Positions 16,541 to 24,633 of a DNA stretch of 64,000 bases are shown piece after piece. Under the pieces are notes generated by a model. It saw only the letters and a program-made list of their open reading frames with translations, was not told the DNA's origin and ran no database searches. The stretch covers positions 496,001 to 560,000 of the forward strand of contig JAHXIO010000005.1 of assembly GCA_025655595.1 (NCBI GenBank), in the 5' to 3' direction. Every line of letters begins with the position of its first letter. Position 1 is the first letter of the stretch. The DNA is from Candidatus Thiodiazotropha sp. (ex Monitilora ramsayi) (lineage in GTDB: Bacteria; Pseudomonadota; Gammaproteobacteria; Chromatiales; Chromatiaceae). A program made the translations under genes and the position numbers.

Positions 16541-18481
16541 CTACTCTTGCGATAACAGTGTGGTGACGTAATTCAGCGCTTCCCGAGCCGAATGGCCGTC
16601 GTAGCCGTATTCACTGATCAGGCGCTCCTCCACTGCGGAGATCTTCTTCTGGGCCTCTTCGTCCGGCCTTGCCTTAGAGGTGACCAGTCGCAGTACGTCG
16701 CGGCGTTCTTCGAACAGGTATTTCTCGATCGCTTCGTGCAGTGTGGCGTGGCTGTCCAGGGTGAACTTCTCACCGTGCTTGTAGGCCATCATGGCCTTAC
16801 GCACCACCTCCTGGCGGAAGCTGGTCTTGCCGGAGTCCGAGATCTCGATCTTCTCCTCCACCGAACGCATGAAGCGTTCATCCGGGGCCCGGGTCTCGCC
16901 GGTGATGGGGTCTTCGATCTCCTTGTGGTCCAGCGCGGCCTCCACTTCGTCCAGGTATTTGTCCAGCAGCGACTGGGCCTCTTCCTCGAAGGAAGTGAAA
17001 AGGGCCTTGTGCACGTCCTCCTTCACCCAGCGGTTGTAAAAGTCCTTTCGGGTAGTGACCAGGAAGTCGATCCAGGCGACCTTCTGTTTGGCCTCCATGC
17101 GGGCGTCGGATTCGATGCCATCCTTCAGGGCCAGCAGTACTTCCATGCTGGTCAGGCTGGAGGTGTCGGTCCGGGTGATGGCGTTGGATAGGGCGTTGAC
17201 CACAAAACGTGGACTGACGCCGGTCATGCCTTCTTCCGGCGTCTCTTTGTGGATGCGCTCCACATCAGCATCGGAGACCTTCTCCACATCCTCGCCTGCA
17301 TACAGGCGTAGCTTCTTGGACAGGTCCAGGTCCTCCCGGTCGCTTCTCTGTAGGCGTGTGAGGATGGCGAATACCGCTGCCAGACGTAGGCAGTGGGGGT
17401 CCAGGTGCACATCGCGGAAGGCCGGGGCATGCGCGATCAGCTTGTCGTAGATGCGAGCTTCGTCCTGATAGTTCAGCGTGTAGGGCACCTGTACGATGAC
17501 CATGCGATCCAGTAGGGCCTCGTTTTCTTTTTCCTGCAGGAACTTGTTGAATTCCGCCAGGTTGGTGTGAGCGACGATGCTCTCGTCAAGGTAGATGAGC
17601 GGAAAGCGTGCGACCTTGACGTTCTTCTCCTGTGTCAGGGTCAGCAGCAGGTAGAGGAACTCGCGCTTGACCTTGAGGATCTCGATCATCTCCAGCAGGC
17701 CGCGACTGGCGGCGTATACCGCGCCGGACCAGGACCAGGCCCGCGGGTCGCCTTCGTCTCCGTAGTCCGCCACCTTGGAGAGGTCCACAGAACCCACCAG
17801 GTCGGCGATGTCGGCCGTAGTGGGATCGTGGGGGGCATAGGTGCCGACACCCACCCGTGAGGCCTCGGATAGGAAGATGCGCTTCACCGGCATGCGCATG
17901 AAGTCACCTTCGAACTCGTCTTCCAGGCGGGCGCGGCAGTAAGGGCAGACTTGACCGTGGATATCCACGCCATAGTTTTCGCGGAAGTCGCCGCGAAGGC
18001 TGTGCGGAACCAGGTGCAGGGGGGATTCGTGCACCGGGCAGCCGTCCACGGCATAGAGCGCGCCGGGATCGGTATGGCTGTACTCCTCCATTGCCCGTTT
18101 CAACAGGATCACCAGCGTGGATTTACCACCGGACGGCGGTCCCAACAGAAGCAACAGGCGGCGCCCCACCTCGGAACCGGCACTTGCAGCCTTGAAATAG
18201 TCGGTAATGCGCTCGAGGGAACGATTCACCCCGAACAGATCGTTTTCGAAAAGGTGGCGATGCGGCTTTTCTTCTTCTTCGCCGTATTCCTCCCCATACC
18301 AGCGCAACATGTCCCAAATGTACTGATGGCTGGTGCGAGCCAATAAGTTGGCCTGGTTCGTCACCACGGTTTCCAGGAATTCATGAAAGTCACCGTGCCA
18401 ATGGCGGGCGCGGTGTTCTTTCGTGAATTCAGTGAGTGAATCCAGAAAGCTCGCTTTATTGTGATTGGTGTTTGCGGCCAT
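16541..18481 (-). CDS. yeaG: PrkA-family serine protein kinase (YeaG)
   Basis: 646 aa, the usual length. An AAA-like domain carries the P-loop GPPSGGKST at about 114-122, followed by the PrkA-specific CPVHESPLHLVP and CPYCRARLEDEFEGDF segments, the latter with a CxxC pair. The C-terminal half contains the PrkA kinase-like region with LTSMEVLLALKDGIESD and the helical tail. It is the first gene of a prkA-yeaH-spoVR unit; the family is induced in stationary phase and starvation. Substrates here are unknown. An AGGATAGGC stretch precedes the ATG. Confidence 0.95.
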   Translation of the reverse strand: MAANTNHNKASFLDSLTEFTKEHRARHWHGDFHEFLETVVTNQANLLARTSHQYIWDMLRWYGEEYGEEEEKPHRHLFENDLFGVNRSLERITDYFKAASAGSEVGRRLLLLLGPPSGGKSTLVILLKRAMEEYSHTDPGALYAVDGCPVHESPLHLVPHSLRGDFRENYGVDIHGQVCPYCRARLEDEFEGDFMRMPVKRIFLSEASRVGVGTYAPHDPTTADIADLVGSVDLSKVADYGDEGDPRAWSWSGAVYAASRGLLEMIEILKVKREFLYLLLTLTQEKNVKVARFPLIYLDESIVAHTNLAEFNKFLQEKENEALLDRMVIVQVPYTLNYQDEARIYDKLIAHAPAFRDVHLDPHCLRLAAVFAILTRLQRSDREDLDLSKKLRLYAGEDVEKVSDADVERIHKETPEEGMTGVSPRFVVNALSNAITRTDTSSLTSMEVLLALKDGIESDARMEAKQKVAWIDFLVTTRKDFYNRWVKEDVHKALFTSFEEEAQSLLDKYLDEVEAALDHKEIEDPITGETRAPDERFMRSVEEKIEISDSGKTSFRQEVVRKAMMAYKHGEKFTLDSHATLHEAIEKYLFEERRDVLRLVTSKARPDEEAQKKISAVEERLISEYGYDGHSAREALNYVTTLLSQE

Positions 18482-18937
18482 GCCTATCCTCCAACAACGA
18501 TTCCAACAAAAATTTAGTGCTTTATTTAAAATTTAGATGACTCCTATGGAAGTATTGTTCCTGTGTGGAGGGAATGCTCGCGCCTTGTTTGTGGGATTTT
18601 TACGTTAAGGCTAGAGACCGTGCGGGTTTGCGGCGATTAGTGCAGATAATTTCGCATGAGACTTTATTTCATGAATTGTCTGATATCGCTTTGAAAACTC
18701 GCATGATTGGAGTTAATTGCAAATAATAAAGATTATTATTCGTCACCGGCCCCTCTAACTGAACACAGAGATCACGCGACCTAATCTGCCGTTAACGCAA
18801 CAATCAGTTGAAGGTACACTGCTATTAAGCAGAAAGTTTGCCTGCTTTGGCCGATCTTCAGATCGGCCCTCAACAAGGGAGTGGCTTCTCCTACCGACAC
18901 ACGACCATCCCATTTTATTCAGATACCTGGAAGTATG
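18482..18937. other. Divergent promoter region
   Basis: About 455 bp between the prkA operon (minus) and the DUF4124 gene (plus). It holds promoters for both directions. The only clear structure is an 8-bp hairpin, GGCCGATC TTCA GATCGGCC, at 18849-18868, without a T tract on either strand. Confidence 0.5.
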
Positions 18938-19807
18938 ATGTTTTTGGTCAAAATACCCATATTGCTGGCCTTGGTACTTGGGCTCAGTGTCGCTTCCACA
19001 GGATTTGCTGAGGTTTATAAGTGGATCGATGATGAGGGTAATGTCCATTTTGGGGACTGCCCCCCTGCATCTTGCGAGTCTGAAACGTTGCAAATTGAGC
19101 CTCCACCTTCTGATCATGCAGTAAAGGAGGCGCAAGACCGATTTAAGCGACTTAAAGATTACAGAAAAAAGTTGCAAGAGAGCCGCAAGGAAGAAACTAA
19201 ACGTGCTGAGAAACCTGAAGTCAGAATTCCCCCTGACGTCGAGTGCTTTACGTTACTTACGGATGCCTGGGGAGGTAAGATTCCTGACACCCGGGAAGCG
19301 GTCCAACGTAGACCGTTGTCTGGTACAGAACTTCGGCAAATTAAGAGATTGTTTCATGCATTAAAAGGACGCTGGCGTGGGAACTTAGAGGACACAAGTT
19401 GCATCAGGCCGGATGCTACGCCACCTACCAAAACATACTATTACGAATTTCGCCTTAGAGCTCACTGGAAAGCAGACCAACCACTCGAGATAGAGGCTGA
19501 CTTGGAGGGTGTTGAAGCCAAGGCCGATTTGCGACGTCAGTTTTTCTGGATTCTTTTGAGTAACGATGGACTGCGTTTTAGAAAGGCGGCGATCGATATA
19601 CTGCCAGAACTCGATCGCCCGCGATATGACGTTGAAATTCTTGCTATAGGGGATAACTCTATCCGATTTTATCTACGGCGTGGTGGAGCTCTGCGGAGGA
19701 CAAACGTTTTCTCATTTCATAAAGTTGGACGGGGTTTCATCATCAGCGAGTTTTTTTACGTGCAAGGCGCGTTAGCAGGCAAGCGTCAATGGACGATTGA
19801 GAGATAA
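18938..19807 (+). CDS. DUF4124-containing secreted or membrane-anchored protein
   Basis: 289 aa from the second of two adjacent ATGs (18935/18938), which stands four bases after GGAAG; longer frames upstream have no signal peptide. A signal sequence (MFLVKIPILLALVLGLSVASTGFA) is followed by EVYKWIDDEGNVHFGDCPP, the N-terminal DUF4124 motif of gammaproteobacterial envelope proteins. A charged helical stretch (about 60-95) leads to a ~190-residue C-terminal domain with WRGNLEDTSC and mostly beta content, which I do not recognise. Function unknown. Confidence 0.8.
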   Translation: MFLVKIPILLALVLGLSVASTGFAEVYKWIDDEGNVHFGDCPPASCESETLQIEPPPSDHAVKEAQDRFKRLKDYRKKLQESRKEETKRAEKPEVRIPPDVECFTLLTDAWGGKIPDTREAVQRRPLSGTELRQIKRLFHALKGRWRGNLEDTSCIRPDATPPTKTYYYEFRLRAHWKADQPLEIEADLEGVEAKADLRRQFFWILLSNDGLRFRKAAIDILPELDRPRYDVEILAIGDNSIRFYLRRGGALRRTNVFSFHKVGRGFIISEFFYVQGALAGKRQWTIER

Positions 19808-19936
19808 CGGGACACTATTCGGCTGCGGGTTAGTAGATGGGCGATTGATCGATCAGTTACCGGAAGGTAGTAGCGCAGCGGAGGGTGTTTTTTTTGAGAG
19901 CGGCCTGTTTGAGAGGTTGGCCGCACAACTTGTTGG

Positions 19937-22900
19937 TCACTTGATTTTCAATTCGGCTTGAGTCTGGTGTTGATTTCCATTCCGCAGATAACGGATGCTG
20001 ATCATCTGTCCCGGTTTCAGACTTTTCAACACTGTGGAGATATCCCGAATCCCCTTGATGGGTCTGTCGTCGATACTTACGATTATGTCCATTTTTTCCA
20101 GTCCCGCCTGTGCTGCCGGTGAGCCGGGTACCACGCCATCAAGACGATAGCCTTCACCCTGGTAGGCGAAATCCGGAATCGTCCCGAGGCTGACTTTGCG
20201 GCCCTCTCGGGTTCTGCTGGAGGCCCGGGATCCGCCCAGTTGACGGGTCATCGGTTCCTCTCGAGCTGCCAGGTATTCCAGTACCTGTTTGCTGACTTCG
20301 GCTACCTTGAGCAGGCCGTCGGTGTCGATCTTGTCAGCGGTATCTCCAGGTCGGTGGTAATCGGTATGGGCGCCTGAAAAGAGCTGCACCGCAGGCACCC
20401 CGGCCTCGTGGAAACTGATCTGGTCGCTGGTGTCCAACGGCTCGCCGGCCATGACGGAGGAGATGCCGGTGACAAAACCGATACCGCGGAAGATATGCGG
20501 CCACTCGGCGGCACTCTCCGCACCCAACACCATCAGCTTGTTATCAAACAATCGACCCACCGTATCCAGGTTCAGCATTGCGATGGCTTTGGAGACCGGG
20601 TGGTGCTTCTCATGCTTGACGTAATGTTTCGAACCCAGTCGTCCGGCCTCTTCCCCGCTGAATGCGGTGAACACGATGGTGCGGTCGGGGTGGAATTTGC
20701 GGCCCAATACACGCGCCAGTTCCAGCATAACGGCAATGCCGCTGGCATTGTCATCTGCACCTGAGTGCACTTTTCCACGGTTTTGCTCTCGCACATCTGG
20801 CCAACCCAGGCCCAGATGATCGTAGTGCGCGCCGAAGACCAGGTTTTGTGCAGAAAGCTTCGGATGTCGCCCCGGAATCACGCCAATGACATTTTTCAAC
20901 GTCCGGGGCTTGCCGTCTTCTCCCATGGCAGAGAACGACTGGTAATAACTGCCGTCGTCACCGCCCGGTTTCAGTCCCGCCTTTTTGAAAGCGTCAGCAA
21001 TATAATCGGCCGACTGTTCAAGGCCTGGTGAGCCCAGGCCGCGGCCCTGAAGTTTTTTATTACTCAAGGCGCGTATCGTTTTCATCATACGCGCGGCATC
21101 GAACACAGAGACCGGATCGATCAGTGCGGCCGGTGATTGCAATTCGGCCCGTTCGGCACCCTTCTGAAATACTTCTGTCATCGGCGAATCGGTCACCGGC
21201 CACCGCCCCTTGAGCCTGTTTTCCGGTTCCTCGCCGGCAAATGCCAGGTAACTGTACTTGTGGTAATGCGGGATCTTGCGCCCCAGGCCGGCCAGTGCGC
21301 CGGGCAGGTCGGCGGTAATCAGTGCGCGAGGGTGGGACTGGTTTCTAGTTCCATCAAAGCGGGTGACCCAGGCAAAGGCATGATGCTTTTTTTCAGTCTG
21401 CGCCTGTCCCATGTCTACCTGCCCGGGTTTAAAGGTAACCGGGTGCCTTGCCAATTCACTTTGTATCTGCGAAGCGAAGTGATTGTCCCAGCCCAGAACG
21501 ACGACGGCTTTATCTTCGGGTAGAGACTCGATCTCGTCGTCGGTGACGATGCTGACCCTCTCCGGCCCCATATGTGAAACATCCTGTGCAAATGCCCGCC
21601 AGGCATCGTTCATGTCACCTTTTGCCTGACCCGGCAGCACTACCAGCAGATCGCTCGCGCCGAATAACTGGGTGAAGGCCGGTGGCGTTTCCGCTATGGC
21701 CAGTTTGCGGAACAGGTCAAACTGTGGATCGATGTCCACGCGTGTGGGCGATGCCGGCAGGTCCAGTTCAAAGATCTGCTCCCGGGCAGTCATGGCCAGG
21801 ACTACTTCCTTTGCTGACCGTTGATTATTAAGGGAAACCGCCACTGGGATGTCCAGTATGTACGGGTCGCCGGGCTGAACCTGCTTCAGTGTGAGTTGCA
21901 AACGGAATCGCTTCGATATCTTCTCAACGCGGGACGCTTTCAGTACCAGTTCCGGTGCGCCGGTGCGAGTCACCCACTGGTTGAAAAACGGCTTGAGTGA
22001 TTCACCGGAAACCTGCTCGAAGACCTGCTGTACATCGTTGAATGAGGCGATGCGAAATTGATAATCCTTATACAGCTTCTGCAAGGCTTTGATAAAGGCT
22101 TTATCACCCAGTTGCTTGCGTAGCATATGGAACAGCATCAAGGTCTTGCCGTAACCTACCGCCTCAGTGGCCGAGCTGTGACGGCTCTTGAACTGGGTGA
22201 GCGGGAAGTCGCGGTTCTTGGCTGCATAGTCACGGTATTTCTGCAAACTCTGCTGACGGTAGTTCACCCCCTGTTCCTGTTGCTCCTTGATCAGGTGGTC
22301 GGCCAGGTACGCAGTCAATCCTTCACTCCAGTTGCCGGTGGCAAAATCCACGTACACCCCGTTGCCCCACCAGTTGTGCAGGATCTCGTGCGGGTAGGAG
22401 GAGTTGAGTATGAACGGCAGTCGGATCACGCGTGAACCGAGCAGGGTAAACGAAGGCATGCCGAATCCGGTCTCCCAGAAGTTCTCCACCAGCGCAAACT
22501 TGCTGTAGGCATAGGGACCGAGCAATTCTTCGTACATCTTCAGGTATCCGATGGTCGCGTCCAGGTACTTGTCAGCGAGTTTCTGGTCCGGTTCACGTAA
22601 AAAAACCTGAGCCGATGCGGTGCCCTGCTGAAGTTGGACGGCTCGTTGGTATTCGGTAAATTGCGCCGCGATCAGGTAGATCTCTTCCTGCGGTTTTTTG
22701 ATGTACCAGCGATCCCTGGTGAGTTTGCGATCGTGCTGGTGCTGTTCCCGTTTCCCCTGGCTGACCGAAGACCAGCCGGCGGGTAGTTCGACCTGCATTG
22801 AGTAGGTCAGGTACGCATGTCCCTCGATTTGCGGGTACCACAAAGTGCCGGAAGAGAGGAATACACCCTGTTCAGCGATGAGCCCCGCACTACTGCGGAA

Positions 22901-23263
22901 GCCGCGCGACTGTTCGGCACGGGTCGAACTCAACGCGTGATGGATGGTGCCGGCGTATTCAACCTGCAGATGGTTTACGCCGTCAGGCAGGGTGATGCGG
23001 TAGCGTTCCAGATAGTTGTCACTGTGGAGTTTGTCCACGCTCACATCGCCGCGGTCGGAGAAAAAGCGGGGCTTTAATCCGGCATGCAGATGCAGCGTCA
23101 GGCTTTCAACCGGTTTGGGTAGCGTGATGCGATCGGTGACGGTCAGTGATCTTTGCTTGGGCTGTAGTGTGACCTTGAGTTCATGGTGTATCGGGGGTTG
23201 GATATCCTGTGCCGGCAGCGGACTACACAAGAGCCACAGCGCAAACAAAATGGTCCATTTCAT
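19937..23263 (-). CDS. M1-like / M28 / PDZ fusion peptidase, secreted
   Basis: 1108 aa with a signal peptide. Residues ~20-440 are an M1 aminopeptidase-type module with zinc motif HEILH at 292-296 and the downstream Glu in GNWSEGLTAYLADH; where M1 exopeptidases have GxMEN this has GFGMPSF, so substrate binding must differ. A middle linker domain follows. Residues ~760-990 are an M28 peptidase with ligands in GAHYDHLG, GADDNASG, SGEEAG, NLDTVG and HTDYHRPGD. The last ~100 residues are a PDZ domain (GEGYRLDGVVPGSPAAQAGLEKMDIIVSIDD). Its start abuts the stop of the TolB-like gene. A decayed copy of the PDZ end lies at 12743-13095. Confidence 0.9.
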   Translation of the reverse strand: MKWTILFALWLLCSPLPAQDIQPPIHHELKVTLQPKQRSLTVTDRITLPKPVESLTLHLHAGLKPRFFSDRGDVSVDKLHSDNYLERYRITLPDGVNHLQVEYAGTIHHALSSTRAEQSRGFRSSAGLIAEQGVFLSSGTLWYPQIEGHAYLTYSMQVELPAGWSSVSQGKREQHQHDRKLTRDRWYIKKPQEEIYLIAAQFTEYQRAVQLQQGTASAQVFLREPDQKLADKYLDATIGYLKMYEELLGPYAYSKFALVENFWETGFGMPSFTLLGSRVIRLPFILNSSYPHEILHNWWGNGVYVDFATGNWSEGLTAYLADHLIKEQQEQGVNYRQQSLQKYRDYAAKNRDFPLTQFKSRHSSATEAVGYGKTLMLFHMLRKQLGDKAFIKALQKLYKDYQFRIASFNDVQQVFEQVSGESLKPFFNQWVTRTGAPELVLKASRVEKISKRFRLQLTLKQVQPGDPYILDIPVAVSLNNQRSAKEVVLAMTAREQIFELDLPASPTRVDIDPQFDLFRKLAIAETPPAFTQLFGASDLLVVLPGQAKGDMNDAWRAFAQDVSHMGPERVSIVTDDEIESLPEDKAVVVLGWDNHFASQIQSELARHPVTFKPGQVDMGQAQTEKKHHAFAWVTRFDGTRNQSHPRALITADLPGALAGLGRKIPHYHKYSYLAFAGEEPENRLKGRWPVTDSPMTEVFQKGAERAELQSPAALIDPVSVFDAARMMKTIRALSNKKLQGRGLGSPGLEQSADYIADAFKKAGLKPGGDDGSYYQSFSAMGEDGKPRTLKNVIGVIPGRHPKLSAQNLVFGAHYDHLGLGWPDVREQNRGKVHSGADDNASGIAVMLELARVLGRKFHPDRTIVFTAFSGEEAGRLGSKHYVKHEKHHPVSKAIAMLNLDTVGRLFDNKLMVLGAESAAEWPHIFRGIGFVTGISSVMAGEPLDTSDQISFHEAGVPAVQLFSGAHTDYHRPGDTADKIDTDGLLKVAEVSKQVLEYLAAREEPMTRQLGGSRASSRTREGRKVSLGTIPDFAYQGEGYRLDGVVPGSPAAQAGLEKMDIIVSIDDRPIKGIRDISTVLKSLKPGQMISIRYLRNGNQHQTQAELKIK

Positions 23264-24328
23264 CTATTCGTTCCAGTCAGCAATAAAGATGTCGGTCGCG
23301 CGTGGTTTCTGTGCGTTGCGATTGGAGCCGAATGCGATCTTTTTCCCGTCCGGCGAAAACATGGGGAAACTGTCGAATACTTTGTTATCAGTGATGCGTT
23401 CCAACCCGGTGCCGTCACTGTTGATCAGGTACAGCTCGAAATTGTGGCCATAGGTCTTGAGGTCCTCACGCCAGTCATCCATATTGCTGGAAAACACGAT
23501 GCGTGCACCGTCCGGGTGCCAGGACGGTGCCCAGTTGGTGGCTCCGTTGTCGGTCAGACGTATCTTGTTGCTGCCGTCGGCATCCATCACCCAGATATCC
23601 AGTGGTGTGGATACGATGTAATCGTTTTCCATGTTGTCACGCCATTGCGCCTTTTCCGCCTCGGTTTGCGGATGCCAGGCGCGCCAGGCGATCTTGGAGC
23701 CATCTGGTGAGAACCAGGGACCACCGTCGTAGCCCAGGGTATCGGTCAGGCGTTTAACATTACCGCCATCGGCATCCATCAGGTAGATGTCAAAGTCACC
23801 CTCACGCTGGGAGCCGAACACGATCGATTTACCGTCGGATGACACAATGGGTTCGGCGTCGTACTTGGGGTTGTCTGTCAGTGCGGTCAGACCGGAACCG
23901 TCAGGGTTGGCCCGGTAAATGTCGTAGGGATACAGCGGCCAGGCGTAACGAATATGACTGGGCCACTTCGGTTTGGGTGGGCAGGCACCATCAAGGTGGC
24001 TGGTCGATGCGAACAGGATATGCTGCGCGCCGGGGTAGAAGAACGAACAGGTGTGCGCACCATGGTCCGGACTGACCATTCTCTTGTTCGAACCGTCGAT
24101 GTCCATCGTCCAGATCTTGTCGCATTGATAACCGTCATGGTTGGATTGATAGATCAGTTTCCGGCTATCGAAACTGAAGTAGGCCTCGCCATTGTCGCCA
24201 TCGAAAGTCAACTGGGTCAGATTGGACATATGCCGGTCTTTCGACGGTTGCAAGGCCACGGTAGGTTTATCCGCCAGCAGAGTCTGCGAGAGTAACAAGC
24301 CACATATCAATGTTATTTTCTTATTCAT
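23264..24328 (-). CDS. TolB-like (PD40) beta-propeller protein, secreted
   Basis: 354 aa with a signal peptide (MNKKITLICGLLLSQTLLA). Repeated WD40-like/PD40 blades are visible: FSFDSRKLIYQSNHDG, SSDGKSIVFGSQREGDFDIYLMDADG, FSPDGSKIAWRAWHP, WHPDGARIVFSSNMDDW, FSPDGKKIAFGSNRNAQ. This is a periplasmic or exported propeller like the N-terminal part of DPP-IV/TolB proteins. The stop codon directly touches the start of the peptidase gene, so the two are probably translated together; the propeller may act as a binding or substrate-presenting partner. Confidence 0.88.
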   Translation of the reverse strand: MNKKITLICGLLLSQTLLADKPTVALQPSKDRHMSNLTQLTFDGDNGEAYFSFDSRKLIYQSNHDGYQCDKIWTMDIDGSNKRMVSPDHGAHTCSFFYPGAQHILFASTSHLDGACPPKPKWPSHIRYAWPLYPYDIYRANPDGSGLTALTDNPKYDAEPIVSSDGKSIVFGSQREGDFDIYLMDADGGNVKRLTDTLGYDGGPWFSPDGSKIAWRAWHPQTEAEKAQWRDNMENDYIVSTPLDIWVMDADGSNKIRLTDNGATNWAPSWHPDGARIVFSSNMDDWREDLKTYGHNFELYLINSDGTGLERITDNKVFDSFPMFSPDGKKIAFGSNRNAQKPRATDIFIADWNE

Positions 24329-24633
24329 AGGGAACTCAAACGGGATATCGAACGATCATCAGTCAACGTGAATGCTTAGCATTCACAAGAGGATGGATAG
24401 TCTACCCGAACAGTCAGTGAATGATAAAACGTCAAAAGTGCTGTTTATGACAGGTGTCTACGACGACCGTTCACTTCGACCTGTAAGTATTTATTATGTG
24501 TAAGTATCGATGGTCGTCTTGATCCGTCAGTAAATGGGGTTGGTGGCAACTAAATACAAAAGACTATCATTTGTCACCGACCCTCTATGGTACTCCGCCG
24601 CCATTTCTGTAAATTCGCCAGACAAAGATTTCA
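24329..24633. other. Intergenic region
   Basis: 305 bp between the P-type ATPase (end) and the TolB-like gene (start), both on the minus strand. It should contain the promoter of the propeller-peptidase pair. I see no gene and no clear terminator. Confidence 0.45.

Noticed and set aside
18849..18868. Hairpin GGCCGATC-TTCA-GATCGGCC as a terminator
   Set aside because: No T tract on either strand and no gene ends next to it.
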